In this document: piece by piece, positions 33,505 to 45,459 of the stretch
Numbering within the stretch: the first letter of the stretch is position 1
How the letters are laid out: each line of letters begins with the position of its first letter
The notes under the pieces: model-generated
What the model saw: the letters and a program-made list of their open reading frames with translations, nothing else
Database searches by the model: none
Told to the model about the DNA's origin: nothing
Made by a program: the position numbers and the translations under genes
Source of the DNA: Sciurus carolinensis
Lineage: Eukaryota; Chordata; Mammalia; Rodentia; Sciuridae
Direction: 5' to 3'
Length of the DNA: 64,000 nt
NCBI RefSeq assembly: GCF_902686445.1
Contig: NC_062232.1
Coordinates: 35,606,454-35,670,453, forward strand

Positions 33505-34145
33505 TTTGCCTGAGACCTGCAAGGAAGGTCAAATAGTAAGAATGTTCTGGAGATAGGACTTTTTGAAGAGCACCAAATCCAATTTACTCCATCCAATGAC
33601 TGCAGGGCTACTGATTTTCTCTGCTACCATGTTTGCGATGCTGCTCATTTTCATGGCTACTGTGAAACTGAGGAGATAGGGAGGGAAGTGAGGGAAGCTG
33701 AAATGCTACAAAGACTGTCATTCTTAACAAGGCTTAGCATTTTTTGAATTAATATTTTATAGATTAATGTGAGCATTCAGTTAATTTTTAAAGTTAGGGA
33801 CAAAATTGATAAAATTTTCTGGTAGTTTCACTACTTTTATGAGGAACAGATTTGCAGAATTCCTCACTTTTCTGACCCAAAAGTCTCTCTCCTCTAACTC
33901 ATGAATGTATAACCTCTTGTAAGTTTTAGCCATTTCTTCTAATTATATGTATGTGCCTTTTATGTTTTTTTCTTCTGATTCTTATTTCTCTTCATCTCTG
34001 GTGTTAAATTTTTTATCTGTTTTGAAAATCCTAGAACTTTTCAACTTTTGTAGTATTAATCTTTATTGGAATCATCTCACAACTTAAAATGATAATCTAC
34101 TTTTCATTCTTTTTTACTCTTCTGATTTTTAATTTGTAGTGTTAA
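33505..34145. other. No confidently recognised feature
   Basis: The old L1 loses recognisable homology at about 33500. The following 600 bp is T-rich and unassigned. It may include the remainder of that L1 (ORF1 or 5' UTR) but I cannot support this. Confidence 0.4.
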
Positions 34146-34159
34146 TGTTATGAACATTT

Positions 34160-34278
34160 TATTTTTTTAGTCGTAAATGAACCTTTATTTTATTTATTTT
34201 TATGCAGTGCTGAGGATCAAACCCAGTGCCTCACACATGCTAGGCAAGTGCTCTACCACTGAGCCACAACTCCAGCCC
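34160..34278 (-). mobile_element. ID-type SINE with TSD
   Basis: GTGCTGAGGATCAAACCCAGTGCCTCACACATGCTAGGCAAGTGCTCTACCACTGAGCCACAACTCCAGCCC is a reverse-complemented ID core, preceded by its T-rich tail. The flanks TGTTATGAACATTT (34146-34159) and TGTTATGAATATTT (34279-34292) form a 14-bp TSD with one mismatch. Confidence 0.93.
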
Positions 34279-34292
34279 TGTTATGAATATTT

Positions 34293-34539
34293 AAAAATTT
34301 TTTTTCTTTTTGTTCTATCTTTAAATTTTTCTTTACTCTTCTACATTTATTTTATTATTTATGTTTTTAAGAGCTGGTGGAAGTTTAGCTGCAAGGGTAC
34401 TAACATTATCAAAAGCCTATTTCACAAACTGAAGAAGATATTGGATATTGGTTTTGTGTGTGCATATGTATGTGTACATTCTATGCTATCTCTCAACCTT
34501 GGCAAGTTTTAAGTTTATTCAGAACTGTGGGTAAAGAGT
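34293..34539. other. No recognised feature
   Basis: Short T-rich interval with no family assigned. Confidence 0.4.
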
Positions 34540-34700
34540 AACCCAACATACTATTAGAAATAAAGAAGGGGATAGGGAGAATAGGAGGGAATAATGGGGG
34601 ATAGAAATGATCAAATATGTTATGTGCATGTATAAAAATGTCATAGTGAAATGTATTATTCTATATAATTAACATGCATTAGTAAAGAGTTATGCAAGAG
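34540..34700 (+). repeat. Old L1 3' UTR fragment
   Basis: A G/A-rich tract (GGGGATAGGGAGAATAGGAGGGAATAATGGGGGATAG) is followed by ATGTGCATGTATAAAAATG and ATAATTAACATGCATTAGTAAAG. This parallels the 3' end of the L1 at 27830-27956 (…ATAATTATAATGCACTAATAAAA). Confidence 0.55.
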
Positions 34701-34864
34701 AAACTAGAATCTAAGTCTTATATAATATGTGGTATTAACTCTGAATGCATACTCTATATGAGAGGAAATAAGAAAAAGTGAAGAAATTAAATTTAAAACC
34801 TCATTGGTAATAAAGGAAGGCAATTACTGGCAATTAGGTAATCAAGAAATTATACTTCATAGTT

Positions 34865-35295
34865 GTGCTAATGTTCTACCATAGCCAATTAATACAAATG
34901 GGGTGGCTTAAAATAACAGAAGTACATTCTCTCACAGTTTTGGAGGCTAGAAGTCTCAAATCAAGGTTTTAAAAGATTTGGTTCCCATTGGAGTGTCTGT
35001 GAGACAATCTGTCCCATGCTTCTGTCCCAGTTTCTGGTATTTGGTTAAAATCTCCGATGTCCCTGGGCTTAGAAGTGCAACTTCAATCTGCCTCCTTTTT
35101 TACATGCTGTTCTTCCCTGTATCTGTTCAAACCATCTCTGTGTGAATGTCTGTATTCAAATGTCCCTCATCTTAAAAGAATACCAGTCATTGAATTAGGA
35201 CCCACCTTATTCCAGTATGACCTCATAATAACTCAACCTTATTTCTAAATGAGGTCACATTTTGAGTGTCTGGATGACCGTAAATTTTTAATAGA
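34865..35295 (-). mobile_element. MLT1-type MaLR LTR
   Basis: GTGGCTTAAAATAACAGAAGTACATTCTCTCACAGTTTTGGAGGCTAGAAGTC, CAAATGTCCCTCATCTTAAAAG, GGACCCACCTTATTCCAGTATGACCTCATAATAACTC and AATGAGGTCACATTTTGAG give the full reverse-complemented order of an MLT1 LTR. It abuts the 3' (left) end of L1#2. Confidence 0.85.
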
Positions 35296-35300
35296 TTTTG

Positions 35301-35735
35301 TTCTTTTTTTTATTGTAAACAAATGGGATACATGTTGTTTCTCTTTTTGTACATGGAGTCAAGACATACCATTTGTGTAATCATAAATTTACATATGGTA
35401 TGTCATTTGATTCATTCTGTTATATTTTTCCCTTATCCCCCACCCCTCCCACCCCTCTTTTCCCTCTATACAGACCTTCCTTCCTCCATTCTTACCACCC
35501 TCCTTAACCCTAACCCTAAACCTAATCCTAAAAATAACAGTAACCCCTCCCACCCCCAATTATATGTCCTCATCCACTTATCAGCAAAATCATTCGTCCT
35601 TTAGTTTTTTGAGATTGGCTTATCTCACTTGGCAAGATATTCTCCAATTTCATACATTTGCCTGCAAATGCCATAATTTTATCATTCTTCATGGCAGAGT
35701 AATATTCCATTGTATATATATGCCACAGTTTCTTT
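35301..35735 (-). mobile_element. Second partial L1 3' end at the tail of L1#2
   Basis: On the minus strand this restarts at the AAACTGTGGCATATATATACAATGG part of ORF2's end and runs to a second 3' UTR with telomere-like hexamers (CCTTAACCCTAACCCTAAACC on the plus strand, ~35503-35525) and an A-tail (poly-T at ~35303-35310). It starts further 3' than the doubled ends of L1#1 and L1#3. T-rich flanks make a TSD undecidable. Confidence 0.82.
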
Positions 35736-35739
35736 TTTT

Positions 35740-36013
35740 TTTATTAGCTATTTTTTTTTCTTTTAATTGTATACAAATGGGATACATGTTGTTTCTCTAT
35801 TTGTACATAGAGCCAAGGCATACCATTTGTGTAATAATACGTTTACATAGGGCAATGATGTTTATTTTTTTTCCCTTCCCCCCCCACCCCTCCCACCCCT
35901 CTTTTCCCTCTATACAGTCCTTCTTTCCTTCATTCTTACCGCTCTCCTTATCCCTAACCCTAAACCTAACCCTAAACCTAATGCTAACCCCTCCCACCCC
36001 CCATTATATGTCC
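35740..36013 (-). repeat. L1#2 first 3' UTR with telomere-like tract
   Basis: On the plus strand CCCTAACCCTAAACCTAACC and relatives (35951-35990) sit beside a C-rich run (35877-35900). This is the reverse complement of the TTAGGG/G-rich layout in L1#1 and L1#3. An A-rich tract (poly-T at ~35750-35765) closes the segment. Confidence 0.87.
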
Positions 36014-39000
36014 TCATCCGCTTATCAGCAAGATCATTTGTCCTTTAGTTTTTTGAGATTGGCTTATCTCACTTAGCATGATATTCTCCAATTTCGTCCA
36101 TTTGCCTACAAATGCCATAATTTTATCATTCTTCATTGTGGAGTAATATTCCATTGTATATATATGCCACAGTTTCTTTATCCATTTATCAATTGAAGGA
36201 CATCTAGGTTGGTTCCACAATCTGGCTATTTTGAATTGAGCAGCTATGAACATTGATGTGGCTGTATCTCTGTAGTATGCTGATTTTAAGTCCTTTAGGC
36301 CAAGGAGTGGGATAGCTGGGTCAAATAGTGGTTCCATTCCAAGCTTTCTGAGGAATCTCCACATTGCTTTCCAGAGTGGCTTCACTAATTTGCAACACCA
36401 CCAGCAATGTATGAGTGTACCTTTCTCCCCACATCCTTGCCAACACCTATTGTTGCTTGTGTTCTTGATAATCACCATTCTAATTGGGGTGAGATGGAAT
36501 CACAGGGTAGTTTTGATTTGCATTTCTCTTATTACTAGAGATGTTGAACATTTTTTCATGTATCTGTTGATTGCTTGTACATCTTCTTCTGTGAAGTGTT
36601 CATTTCCTTATCCCATTTATTGATTGGATTATTTGTATTCTTGGTATAAAGTTTTTTGAGTTCTTTATAGATTCTGTAAATTAGCACTCCATCTGAAGTA
36701 TGATTGGCAAAGATATTCTCCCACTCTGTAGGCTCTTTCTTCACATTACTGAGAGTTTCCTTTGCTGATAGAAAGCTTTTTAGTTTGAATCTATCCCAGT
36801 TGTTGATTCTTGCTTTTATTTCTTGTGCTACGGGAGTCCTGTTAAGGAAGTCTGATCCTACTCCGACATGTTGAAGATTTGGACCTACTTTTTCTTCTAT
36901 AAGACGAAGGGTCTCTGGTCTGATTCCGAGGTCCTTGATCCATTTTGAGTTGAGTTTTGTGCAGGGTGAGAGATAGGGGTTTAGTTTCATTCTGTTGCAT
37001 ATGGTTTTCCAGTTTTCCCAGCACCATTTGTTGAAGGGGCTATCTTTTCTCCATTGCATATTTTTGGTCCCTTTGTCTAGTATGAGAAAATTGTATTTAT
37101 TTGGGTTTGTGTCCATGTCCTCTATTCTGTACCATTGATCTACCTGTCTATTTTGGTACCAATATCATGCCGTTTTTGTTACTATTGCTTTGTAGTAGAG
37201 TTGAAGATCTGATATTGGGATACCCCCTGCTTCACTCTTTGTACTGAGGATTGCTTTAGGTATTCTGGGTTTTTTATTCTTCCAGATGAATTTCATAATT
37301 GCTTGCTCTATTTCTGTAAGGTACATCATTGGGATTTCAATTGGAATTGCATTGAATCTGTATAGCACTTTTGGTAGTATGGCCATTTTGCCAATATTAA
37401 TTCTGCCTATCCAAGAACATGGGAGATCTTTCCGACTTCTAAGGTTTTCTTTAATTTCTTTCTTTAGTGTTCTGTAGTTCTCATTGTAGAGGTCTTTCAC
37501 CTCTTTTGTGAGATTGATTCCCAAGTATTTTATTTTTTTTGATGCTATTGTGAATGGGGTAGATTTCCTAATTTCTCTTTCTGAAGATTCATCACTTATG
37601 TATAAAAATGCATTGGATTTATGAGCATTGATCTTGTAACCTGCTACTTTACTGAATTCACTTATGAGTTCTAAAAGTTTTCTGGTGGAATTTCCAGGTT
37701 CCTCTCAATATATAATCATGTCATCAGCAAACAGGAATAGTTTGAGTTCTTCTTTTCCAATTCGTATCCCTTTGATTTCTTTGGTTTGTCTAATTGCTCT
37801 GGCTAGAGTTTCAAGGACGATATTGAATAGAAGTGGTGAAAGAGGGCATCCCTGCATTGTTCCAATTTTTAGGGGGAATGCTTTCAGTTTTTCACCATTT
37901 AGAATGATATTGGCCATGGGCTTAGTGTAGATGGCCTTTACAATGTTAAGGAATGTTCCCACTACCCCAATTTTTTCTAGTGTTTTGAACATGAAGGGAT
38001 GCTGTATTCTATCAAATGCTTTTTCCACATCTATTGAAATAATCATGTGATTCTTAACTTTAAGTCTGTTGATATGGTGAATGACATTTATTGATTTCCA
38101 GATGTTGAACCAACCTTGCATCCCTGGGATGAAACCCACTTGATCATGGTGCACTATCTTTTTAATATATTTTTGTATGCGATTTGCTAAAATTTTGTTG
38201 AGAATTTTTGCATCAATGTTAATTAAGATTATTGGTCTGAAATTTTCTCTCCTTTATGTGTCTCTGTCTGGTATAGGTATCAGGGTGATATTGGCTTCAT
38301 CGAATGAGTTTGGGAGGGTTCCCTCCTCTTCTGTTTCATAGAATAATTTGAGGAGTATTGGAATGAGCTCTTCTTTAAAGATTTTGTTGAACTCGGCTGA
38401 GAATCCATCTGGTCCCGGACTTTACTTTGTTGGCAGGCTTTTGATGATCTCTTCTATTTCATTGCTTGAAATCAATTTATTTAAGTTGTGTATGTCCTCC
38501 TTGTTCAGATTAGGTAATTCATATGTCTCTAGATACTTTTGATGTCTTTGAGGTTTTCTGTTTTGTTGTAGTATAGATTTTCAAAATAGTTTCTAATGAT
38601 GTTTTGTATTTCATTCGTGTCTGTTGTGATATTTCTTTGTTCATTCTGAATTTTAGTAATTTGACTTTTCTCCCTCGTTCTCTTTGTTAGTGTGGCTAAG
38701 GGCTTATCAATTTTGTTTATTTTTTGAAAGAACCAACTATTTATTTTGTCAATTTTTCCGATTGTTTCTTTTGTTTCAATTTCATTGATTTCAGTTCTGA
38801 TTTTTACTATTTTCTCTCTTCTACTACTTTTGGTGTTGGTCTGCTCTTCTTTTTCTAGGTCTTTGAGCCATAGTGTTAAGTCGTTTATTTGTTGATTTTT
38901 ACTTCCTTTGTTGAATACGCCCCATGAAATAAATCTTCCTCTAAGTACTGCTTTCATAGTGTCCCAGAGATTTTGATATGATGTGTCTTTGTTCTCGTTT

Positions 39001-39836
39001 ACTTCTAAGAGTTTTTTTATTTCCCTCCTGATGTCTTCTGTTATCCATTCATCATATAATAGTGTATTATTTAATCTCCAGGTATTGGAGAAGTTTCTGT
39101 TTTTTGTTCTGTCATTTATTTCTAATTTCAATCCATTATGATCTGATAGAGTACAAGGTAGTATCTCTATCTTCTTGTATTTGCTAACAGTAGCTTTGTG
39201 GCATAAAATATGGTCTATTTTAGAGAAGGATCCATGTGCTACTGAGAAGAAAGTGTATTTGCTCTTTGTTGGATGGTATATTCTATATATGTCCATTAAG
39301 TCTAAATTATTGATTGTGTTATTGAGATCTATGGTATCTTTATTCAATTTTTGTTTGGAAGATCTATCCAGTGGTGAGAGAGGTGTGTTAAAATTGCCTA
39401 GTATTATTGTGTTGTGGTCTATTTGACTTCTGGAATTGAGAAGGATTTGTTTGACGTACATGGATGAGCCAATGTTCGGGGCATAGATATTTATGATTGT
39501 TATGTCTTGCTGATTTATGCTTCCCTTAAGCAGCATGTAATGTCCTTCTTTATCCCTTTTGACTAGTTTTGGCTTGAAGTCCACATTATCTGAAATAAGG
39601 AAAGATACTCCAGCTTTTTTGCTGTGTCCATGTGCATGGTATTTTTTTCCCCATCCTTTCACCTTTAGTCTGTGGGTATCTCTTTCTATGAGATGAGTCT
39701 CTTGCATGCAGCATATTGTTGGAAATTTCTTTTTAATCCAATCTGCCAGTCTATGTCTTTTGATTGATAAGTTCAGGTCATTAACATTCAGGATTATTAT
39801 TGTGATTTGATTTGTATTTCCAGTCATTTTACTCAT
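36014..39836 (-). pseudogene. L1#2 ORF2 remnant
   Basis: The start at 39836 reads MSKMTGNTNQ and stays open for 435 codons, covering the whole endonuclease and into the linker. CMQETHL (catalytic Glu), KIDHIL and LSDHNGL are present. The usual GDFN motif is GNFN (codon at 39393-39395), replacing a metal-binding/catalytic Asp with Asn. RT fragments follow: 38154-37705 with FADDMIIY, then 37524-37165, 37116-36556 and the Cys-rich 36478-36014, separated by stops and frameshifts. Confidence 0.93.
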
Positions 39837-39883
39837 TTTTGTTTTTTGACATGATTCGGCTTCTCCTTTATTTGGCTATTCCT

Positions 39884-40924
39884 TTAGGCTAGTTCCTCCC
39901 GTTGCTCATTTGCATCATTGTTTGACACCTCTTCCTCATGGAATATTTTGCTGAGAATGTTGTGTAATGCCAGCTTTCTTTTTTAAATTCCTTCAGCTTT
40001 TGTTCATCATGGAAAGATCTTATTTCGTCATCAAATCTGAAAGTGAGTTTTGCTGGGTATAAGATTCTTGGTTGGCATCCGTTTTCTTTCAGGGCTTGGT
40101 AAATGTTGTTCTAGGTCCTTCTAGCTTTTAGGGTCTGGATTGAAAAATCTGCTGATATTCTTATTGGTTTCCACCTGAATGTAATTTGATTCTTTTCTCT
40201 TGCAGCCTTTAAAATTCTGTCTTTATTTTGTATGTTAGGTATTTTCATTATAATGTGCCTTGGTGTGGGTCTATTGTAATTTTGTATATTCAGAGTCCTA
40301 TAAGCCTCTTGTACTTGGTTTTCCATTTCATTCTTCAGATTTGGGAAATTTTGTGATATTATTTCATTGAATAGATTGTTCATTCCTTTGGTTTGTTTCT
40401 CTAAGCCTTCCTCAATCCCAATAATTCTTAAATTTGGCCTTTTCATGGTATCCCATAATTCTTGTAGATTCTGTTCATGATTTCTTACCTTCTTCTCTGT
40501 TTGGCCAACTTTGTTTTCAAGATTAAATAATTTGTCTTCAATGTCTGAGGTTCTGTCTTCCAGGTGTTCTATCCTATTGGTTATGCTTTCTATGGAGTTT
40601 TTAACTTGGTTTATTGTTTCCTTCAAGTATTTCAGTTTGTTTTTTTTTCAGTATCTCTAACTCTTTATTGAAATAATCTCTTGCTTCCCGTATTTGGTCT
40701 TTTAACTGTTGATTAGTGTGATCATTTAAAGTCTGCATTTGCTCTTTCATCTCCTCCTTCAATGCCTGCATTTGCTCTTTCATCTCTTCATTTTCTTCCC
40801 TGATTGTTTTAATTATGTACATTCTGAACTCGCTTTCTGACATTTGTTCTGCTGTGCTGTCATTGGGTTTTATTGATATAGTATCTAGGTTTGTTTGGGA
40901 CATTTTCTTCCCTTGTTTTCTCAT
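39884..40924 (-). pseudogene. L1#2 ORF1 remnant
   Basis: The start at 40924 gives MRKQGKKMSQTNLDTISIKP, then a coiled coil with the 11-residue unit MKEQMQAL/MKEQMQTL in two copies. The frame slips near 40610-40625 and again near 40110, and homology ends at a stop at 39884-39886. The full length would be about 346 codons, normal for mammalian L1 ORF1. Confidence 0.9.
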
Positions 40925-41573
40925 ATTGGTCAGCTATCAGTGGGACTCTGAGATATTGCAGATTTCCTCTATTGGCTTATAGTGTCCCTGTAGATTTCCA
41001 GTATATCACCTCCCAGCCTTCAGTAGCCTGAAGTCTTAGAGGAACTTGATAATGCAGTGCTTCCGAAGAAAGCGGCCCCTCGCCTGCTACTGGTTCCAGG
41101 GTTTTGAGCTGGCTCTGTGTGGAAATGCTCTCACTGGGCGGTCTGCTCGGAGAAGCTGGCCATGAAAGGAGCCTGCCGCCGGAGGGGGCAGGGCTGCTTG
41201 GGGAAGTCCCTGGCTGTCCTGTCCTGGTCCCTGAAGTTGGCTGCCGCCTGGAGCTCACCACTGGCTCTGGGACTTGGAGCTGGTTCTGTGCGGAAAGGCT
41301 CTCACTGGGTGGCCTGCTCCAAGAAGCTGGCCATGTGGGAGGAGCCCACTGCCGGAGGGTGTAGGGCTACCTGGGGAAGACTCTAGCTGCCCTGCCCTGC
41401 TCTGATAAGCTGCCCGTATCCAGGCCTGCCGCCTGGGCCGAGCTTCACCCGGTGGGGGAGACTCACCCTGTGGCTCTATTTTAGTCCGAGTCTCTCAATG
41501 CCTCCCCTTCTTGCATCCTGGGTTCTGGAGCAACAGGAGATGCAGTCACCCTCTAGTCCACCATCTTGGATCA
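40925..41573 (-). promoter_or_regulatory. L1#2 5' UTR with ~171-bp tandem repeat
   Basis: A GC-rich leader. The phrase GAGCTGG(C/T)TCTGTG ... CTCTCACTGGG(C/T)GG ... AAGCTGGCCATG occurs at 41106 and 41277 (plus-strand coordinates), 171 bp apart. This internal repeat is not the 69-bp array of L1#1 although the outer ~90 bp are shared. Promoter function is inferred from position. Confidence 0.8.
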
Positions 41574-42039
41574 CAGATGTTTTTCCGACTTGTACAATAG
41601 TTAGTCCAGATACTGGTAGCCATTACTGATGCTCATAGGTTCTGACAGTGCTGTGGCAAAAAAAAAAAAAAAAGAGCTATATATATTATCTCTAGCCAAA
41701 TTGTATTTGAAGTAAAAAAAAGGATAAAAACAAATAGTTTTCATCATGCAAAATCTCAAAGAATATCATTTTCACAAATACTTCCTTAAAAACTACTAAA
41801 GACTAAAAAAAAAGTTACCAAGAAAATTATGGTGAAAAAAAATGAGTGAATTCTAAATATAGCTCACAGTAGAGTCAAGACTAAAACACATGTGGGAAAT
41901 AAAGTTCAAAATTGAATATAACAGTTATATTTTATAACAATGGGGAAATTTTATGTGTAAGAGTCTTGGTCAGTATAACATCTTCATCACTGTGGTCTTT
42001 CAATTTAGGTTTATTCTAGCTGACTTTCATCTACCAATG
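41574..42039. other. No recognised feature
   Basis: AT-rich with an A16-type run at ~41659-41674. No family recognised. Confidence 0.4.
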
Positions 42040-42400
42040 CATGCATCTTTTTCCTGAGAGCAATATTCAAGAAGTGCCAGGGAATTAAATCCCCTAAGGA
42101 GAAGCCCTCAACAAATGATTAATGGGAGTTGGTGCATAAATACCTTAGATCCCTTGATCCTTGGAGAGATAACCATGAGGCATGTGTATTACAATCTTTG
42201 CTAGAATTTTCTCACAAGATTAAGCTTCAGTCACCCACAGAGATAGTTGGCTTAATACTTCTTTTATTGGTTGCTTTATCATTCTGTGTACTTCCTTACT
42301 TCCCTACTGGTGTTTCTTGCCCTTCACAAATAAAGGAGTTATACTTAAATCATTATCTCCTGGTATGCCTCTGAGGGAACCCAAATTAAGACAATATAAC
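42040..42400 (+). mobile_element. Candidate ERVL-type LTR
   Basis: AAGTGCCAGGGAATTAAATCCCC, AAGCCCTCAACAAATGATTAATGGG, ATAAATACCTTAGATCCCTTG, TCAGTCACCCACAGAGATAG and the GAGGGAACCCAAATTAAGACA end form an order I associate with a mammalian ERV LTR, with a TATA-like ATAAATA. The exact family is not named with confidence. Confidence 0.5.
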
Positions 42401-43660
42401 TAGCCAAAATTGATTGGAGGAAAAAGAAGTGAGTAGGAGGTATTGTACACATCTAATTGCTTCATCTGTAATTGCTGGGATTCCAAGGAGATAATTTAAA
42501 GTTGCAAATGAAGTCATAGAAGCATAAACATAGTTAAATATAAATGGTAAACAAAAAGTAATATAATTAACTGAAATTGAGTAGTATAAGTGAAGCAAGA
42601 AAAGGAAGAGAAGAAGAAATAACTATCATTACTCAGATTCAGTAAATAATAGATAATGCTTACGTAGTGGAAGATTAAGGGTATTATATAAATTTATAGT
42701 TATAGAACTAATATGGCAAAGAAGAGCTTCCTAAAATATTCTCCTTTATTAAAGCAGTGAGAAAATGCGAAAATAATTAGAAACAGCTTTTTGAAAACTG
42801 TGGAAATTAATGAAAGCTTGCAGCAACCCAGAGAATGTTTATTCAAGAAAAAAGGCTGAGTCTTGGTAAAAAAAAAACAAACAAACGAACAACAACAACA
42901 ACAAAAACATTGAGCTTTGGGGCATTTAAAATTGTCCTGGTCTCATTCTCTGCTTTTCAGTTGTGGTAGTCTTGAAAAATAACATTCCCCATTGATGGTG
43001 AAGACTGGCAGCTACTGAAGGGAGAACAGAGATGAAGCTCTTTCAAAAAAAATCAGCCAAGAAATGTCAATTTGTGACTTTCCTGTTGGTCTCCTGGAAG
43101 ACTGTACTTGTAAGCTGTCTGTATCAGAAATCTCTGTCTGACTCAAAGACTTCCTAGTGGGAAAAGGCTTTTTCCTGGGAACATGTATCAAAAATAAATT
43201 ATAGACAATTGCTTAACTTCTTGGCTGCTTAAAGCAGTGGATAACAGTTGAAGCAAATAATAGACTACTCAAAAAGCTTGAAAGGAGAAGCTGAGGAATG
43301 AGATTTCACAGAAGCTTTCAAAAATTCTGACATATTCCTGGAAAATAAGAAAGCCACATGCCTAAGACTACTTGCACACCAAGGGCTGCATAAATGCTTA
43401 GGAAAGACCCAAGAAGGCCCTAAGTCCTCACCTCTGGCTGACTTTGAGGCTCTGTGAGAGAAGAAAATAGAGGCTAAGGCAAACTTTTAACTGCTTGGTT
43501 GAATGTTGAAGGCATACCCTAACACATCACAAAATCTCTCAGCAAAGTCTAGGAGAGATGTATTAGTCTCAAGCACTTAAGGAAATCTCTGATCAATAGC
43601 TTACTACTAAGCCAAACCAGCAGAGACTTCTGTGGATACATATGACAAAGATACAAATAT
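42401..43660. other. No confident feature; possible old L1M leader
   Basis: A short AAACAAACGAACAACAACAAC simple repeat lies at ~42877-42906. The part around 43380-43530 (AAGAAGGCCCTAAGTCCTCACCTCTGGC ... AACTTTTAACTGCTTGG) vaguely resembles an ancient L1 leader. It is not firm enough to call. Confidence 0.35.
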
Positions 43661-43985
43661 GGTAATTTTAGGTATCAACTTGACTGCATTAAGGAATACC
43701 TAGAGAACTGGTAAAGCATTACTATGGGTGTTTCTGTAATAGTGTTTCCAAAAGAGCTTCATATGTGAATCAGTAGACTGAATGAGGAAGAGAAGCATCC
43801 CCCAACATGGAAATCATCATCCAATTAGCTCAGGTCCCAGATAGAACAAAAAGACAGAGAAAAAGCAATTTCTTCTAATTTTCACATGAAACTGGGACAC
43901 TCTTCTCCTGTCCTTGGAAATTAAAACTGTAGACTTTGGACTACAAGACTTACAACAGAGTCATGAAGTTTCTTGGGCCTTTGTT
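43661..43985 (+). mobile_element. MLT2-like LTR fragment
   Basis: GGTAATTTTAGGTATCAACTTGACTGCATTAAGG, TGTTTCCAAAAGAGC, GAATCAGTAGACTGAATGAGG, GATAGAACAAAAAGACAGAG and CTGTCCTTGGAAATTAAAAC follow the same order as the LTR at 10250-18240. Confidence 0.72.
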
Positions 43986-43989
43986 AAAT

Positions 43990-44312
43990 GAAAGAAGCTA
44001 GTCACAAAAGTTTATGATTCTATTCATAATATTATGAGAATGATATGATTCTATTCATATGAAAATCCAAATTAGGGTAATTTACAGAGACAGTAGATTA
44101 CTGGTTATTTTAGGGATGGGCAGTAGGTCAGGGAATAAGTGTATTAGCTAAATGGTATGGAATTTCTTTTTGAGATGATGAAAATGTGAAATTGGCTGTG
44201 CTGATGGTTGCACACATTTGGGAGTACACTGAAATAATAGATTTGTATACTCTAAAAGGGTGAATTATATGATATGCAAATCATATTCCATTAAAGCTAT
44301 TAAAATAAATAC
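43990..44312 (+). repeat. Ancient L1M 3' end
   Basis: TGTGCTGATGGTTGCACACATTTGGGAGTACACTG ... GTATACTCTAAAAGGGTGAATTATATGATATGCAAATCATATTCCATTAAAGC is the characteristic L1M 3' UTR end. Confidence 0.85.
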
Positions 44313-44419
44313 TAAAGGGAATCCTTCAGACTGAGATAAAAAGACAGTAGACAGTAACTTGAATAAATAGTGGACCAGTGAAGATTTAGCCATCAATCTT
44401 CTGTCAGTATCACCATGCT

Positions 44420-44600
44420 TTTGGTGCATTTTTATGGAGGTCCTTCTATGCAGTAGGTCTCATGTTGCTAAGACCAGCAGTCCCTGTCCCTTTGGAGATT
44501 TTACACCAGAGAGAAAGACAAACATTGAACACATCCTTTCCCTTGTAATGAGGACTGAAAGAGAAGATGTACCAGGCACTATAAATCAGTTCCAGTCTAG
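44420..44600 (+). repeat. Possible ancient LINE (L2-like) fragment
   Basis: TTCTATGCAGTAGGTCTCATGTTGCTAAG...CAGTCCCTGTCCCTTTGGAGATTTTACACCAG resembles the common 'AGGCACTG...CAGTCCCTGCCCT' ancient repeat. It is weakly conserved. Confidence 0.38.
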
Positions 44601-44744
44601 AGTCTTTCTCTGCATCAGATCACGAGATCTTTATTCTCTTGTGAGGGAAGGACTGTTGACTTCACTGGAAACTCTATCTGTGAAGTACGCTCAAGAGATT
44701 TATTTATTCCACGTCTTCATTCAACAGAGAGAGTAGCTTTATTT

Positions 44745-45455
44745 ATTTTTATATTTAAATTTTATTTGTCCTTTATAGATATACATGGTAGTAGAGCGTA
44801 TTTTGATATATTTATACAAACATGGAGAATATCTTATTCTAGTTAGGATAACAGTTTTGTGGTTGTAAGTGATGTGGAGATTCATTGTAGTGTATTCATA
44901 TAGGTACATGGGAAGGTTGTGTCAGATTAATTGCACTCTTACTCCTATTCTCATTTCCTCTCCCTTTCCTTCATTAACCCCTGTCCAATCCACTGAACTT
45001 CCATTCTTCCCTTTCACCACCTTGTCGTGTGTTAGCATTCAGATATTAGATAGAACTTTCCATCTTTGGTTTTTTTGGGATTGGCTTATTTCACTTAGTA
45101 TGATAGCCTCTAGATTTATCCATTTACTGGCAAATGTCATAAAGTCATTTTTTTCATGACTGAGTAATATTCCATTGTGTATGCCACAATTTTTTTATCC
45201 ATTCATCTGTTGAAGGGCACATAGGTTTCTTTGTTGTTGTTTTGTTTTGTACCAGAAATTGAAGTCAGGGCACTTTATCACTGAGCCACATCCCTGGTAC
45301 TTTTTTATATTTTATTTAGAGACAAGATCTCACTGAGTTGCTTAGGGCCTCACTAAGTTGCTGAGGCTGACCTTGAACTCACAATCCTTCTGTCTTATCC
45401 TCCCGAGCCACTGGAATTACAGACATGCACCACAATGCCTGGCTAGGTTGGTTAT
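44745..45455 (-). mobile_element. L1 3' end, split by a SINE
   Basis: From its poly-T tail (44745) the reverse complement shows the L1 3' terminus (TTTGTCC...AGATATACATGGTAGTAGAGCG), the 3' UTR, and the end of ORF2 (GGGATTGGCTTATTTCACTTAG ... GAGTAATATTCCATTGTGTATGCC ... CATCTGTTGAAGGGCACATAGG). A B1-dID SINE interrupts it at 45231-45444, and L1 resumes for a few bases at TAGGTTGG. Confidence 0.85.
45231..45444 (-). mobile_element. Composite B1-dID SINE
   Basis: TGTACCAGAAATTGAAGTCAGGGCACTTTATCACTGAGCCACATCCCTGG (tRNA/ID part) is followed by AGACAAGATCTCACTGAGTTGC...GAGCCACTGGAATTACAGACATGCACCACAATGCCTGGC (B1 part), reverse-complemented. A short TAGGTT repeat flanks it. Confidence 0.9.
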
Positions 45456-45459
45456 TTTA

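Larger units (their letters stand above)
35301..41573 (-). mobile_element. L1#2: near-full-length LINE-1 with doubled 3' end
   Basis: On the minus strand the order is 5' UTR (41573-40925), ORF1 remnant (40924-39884), ORF2 remnant (39836-36014), 3' UTR to an A-rich tract (~36013-35740), then a second partial L1 3' end (35735-35301). The 5' terminus carries the GATCCAAGATGGTGGACTAGAGGG motif, almost the same as L1#1. Possible flanking repeats (ATAGATTTTGTTCT versus ACAGATGTTTTTCC) match at only about 10 of 14 positions, so the TSD is uncertain. Confidence 0.9.
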
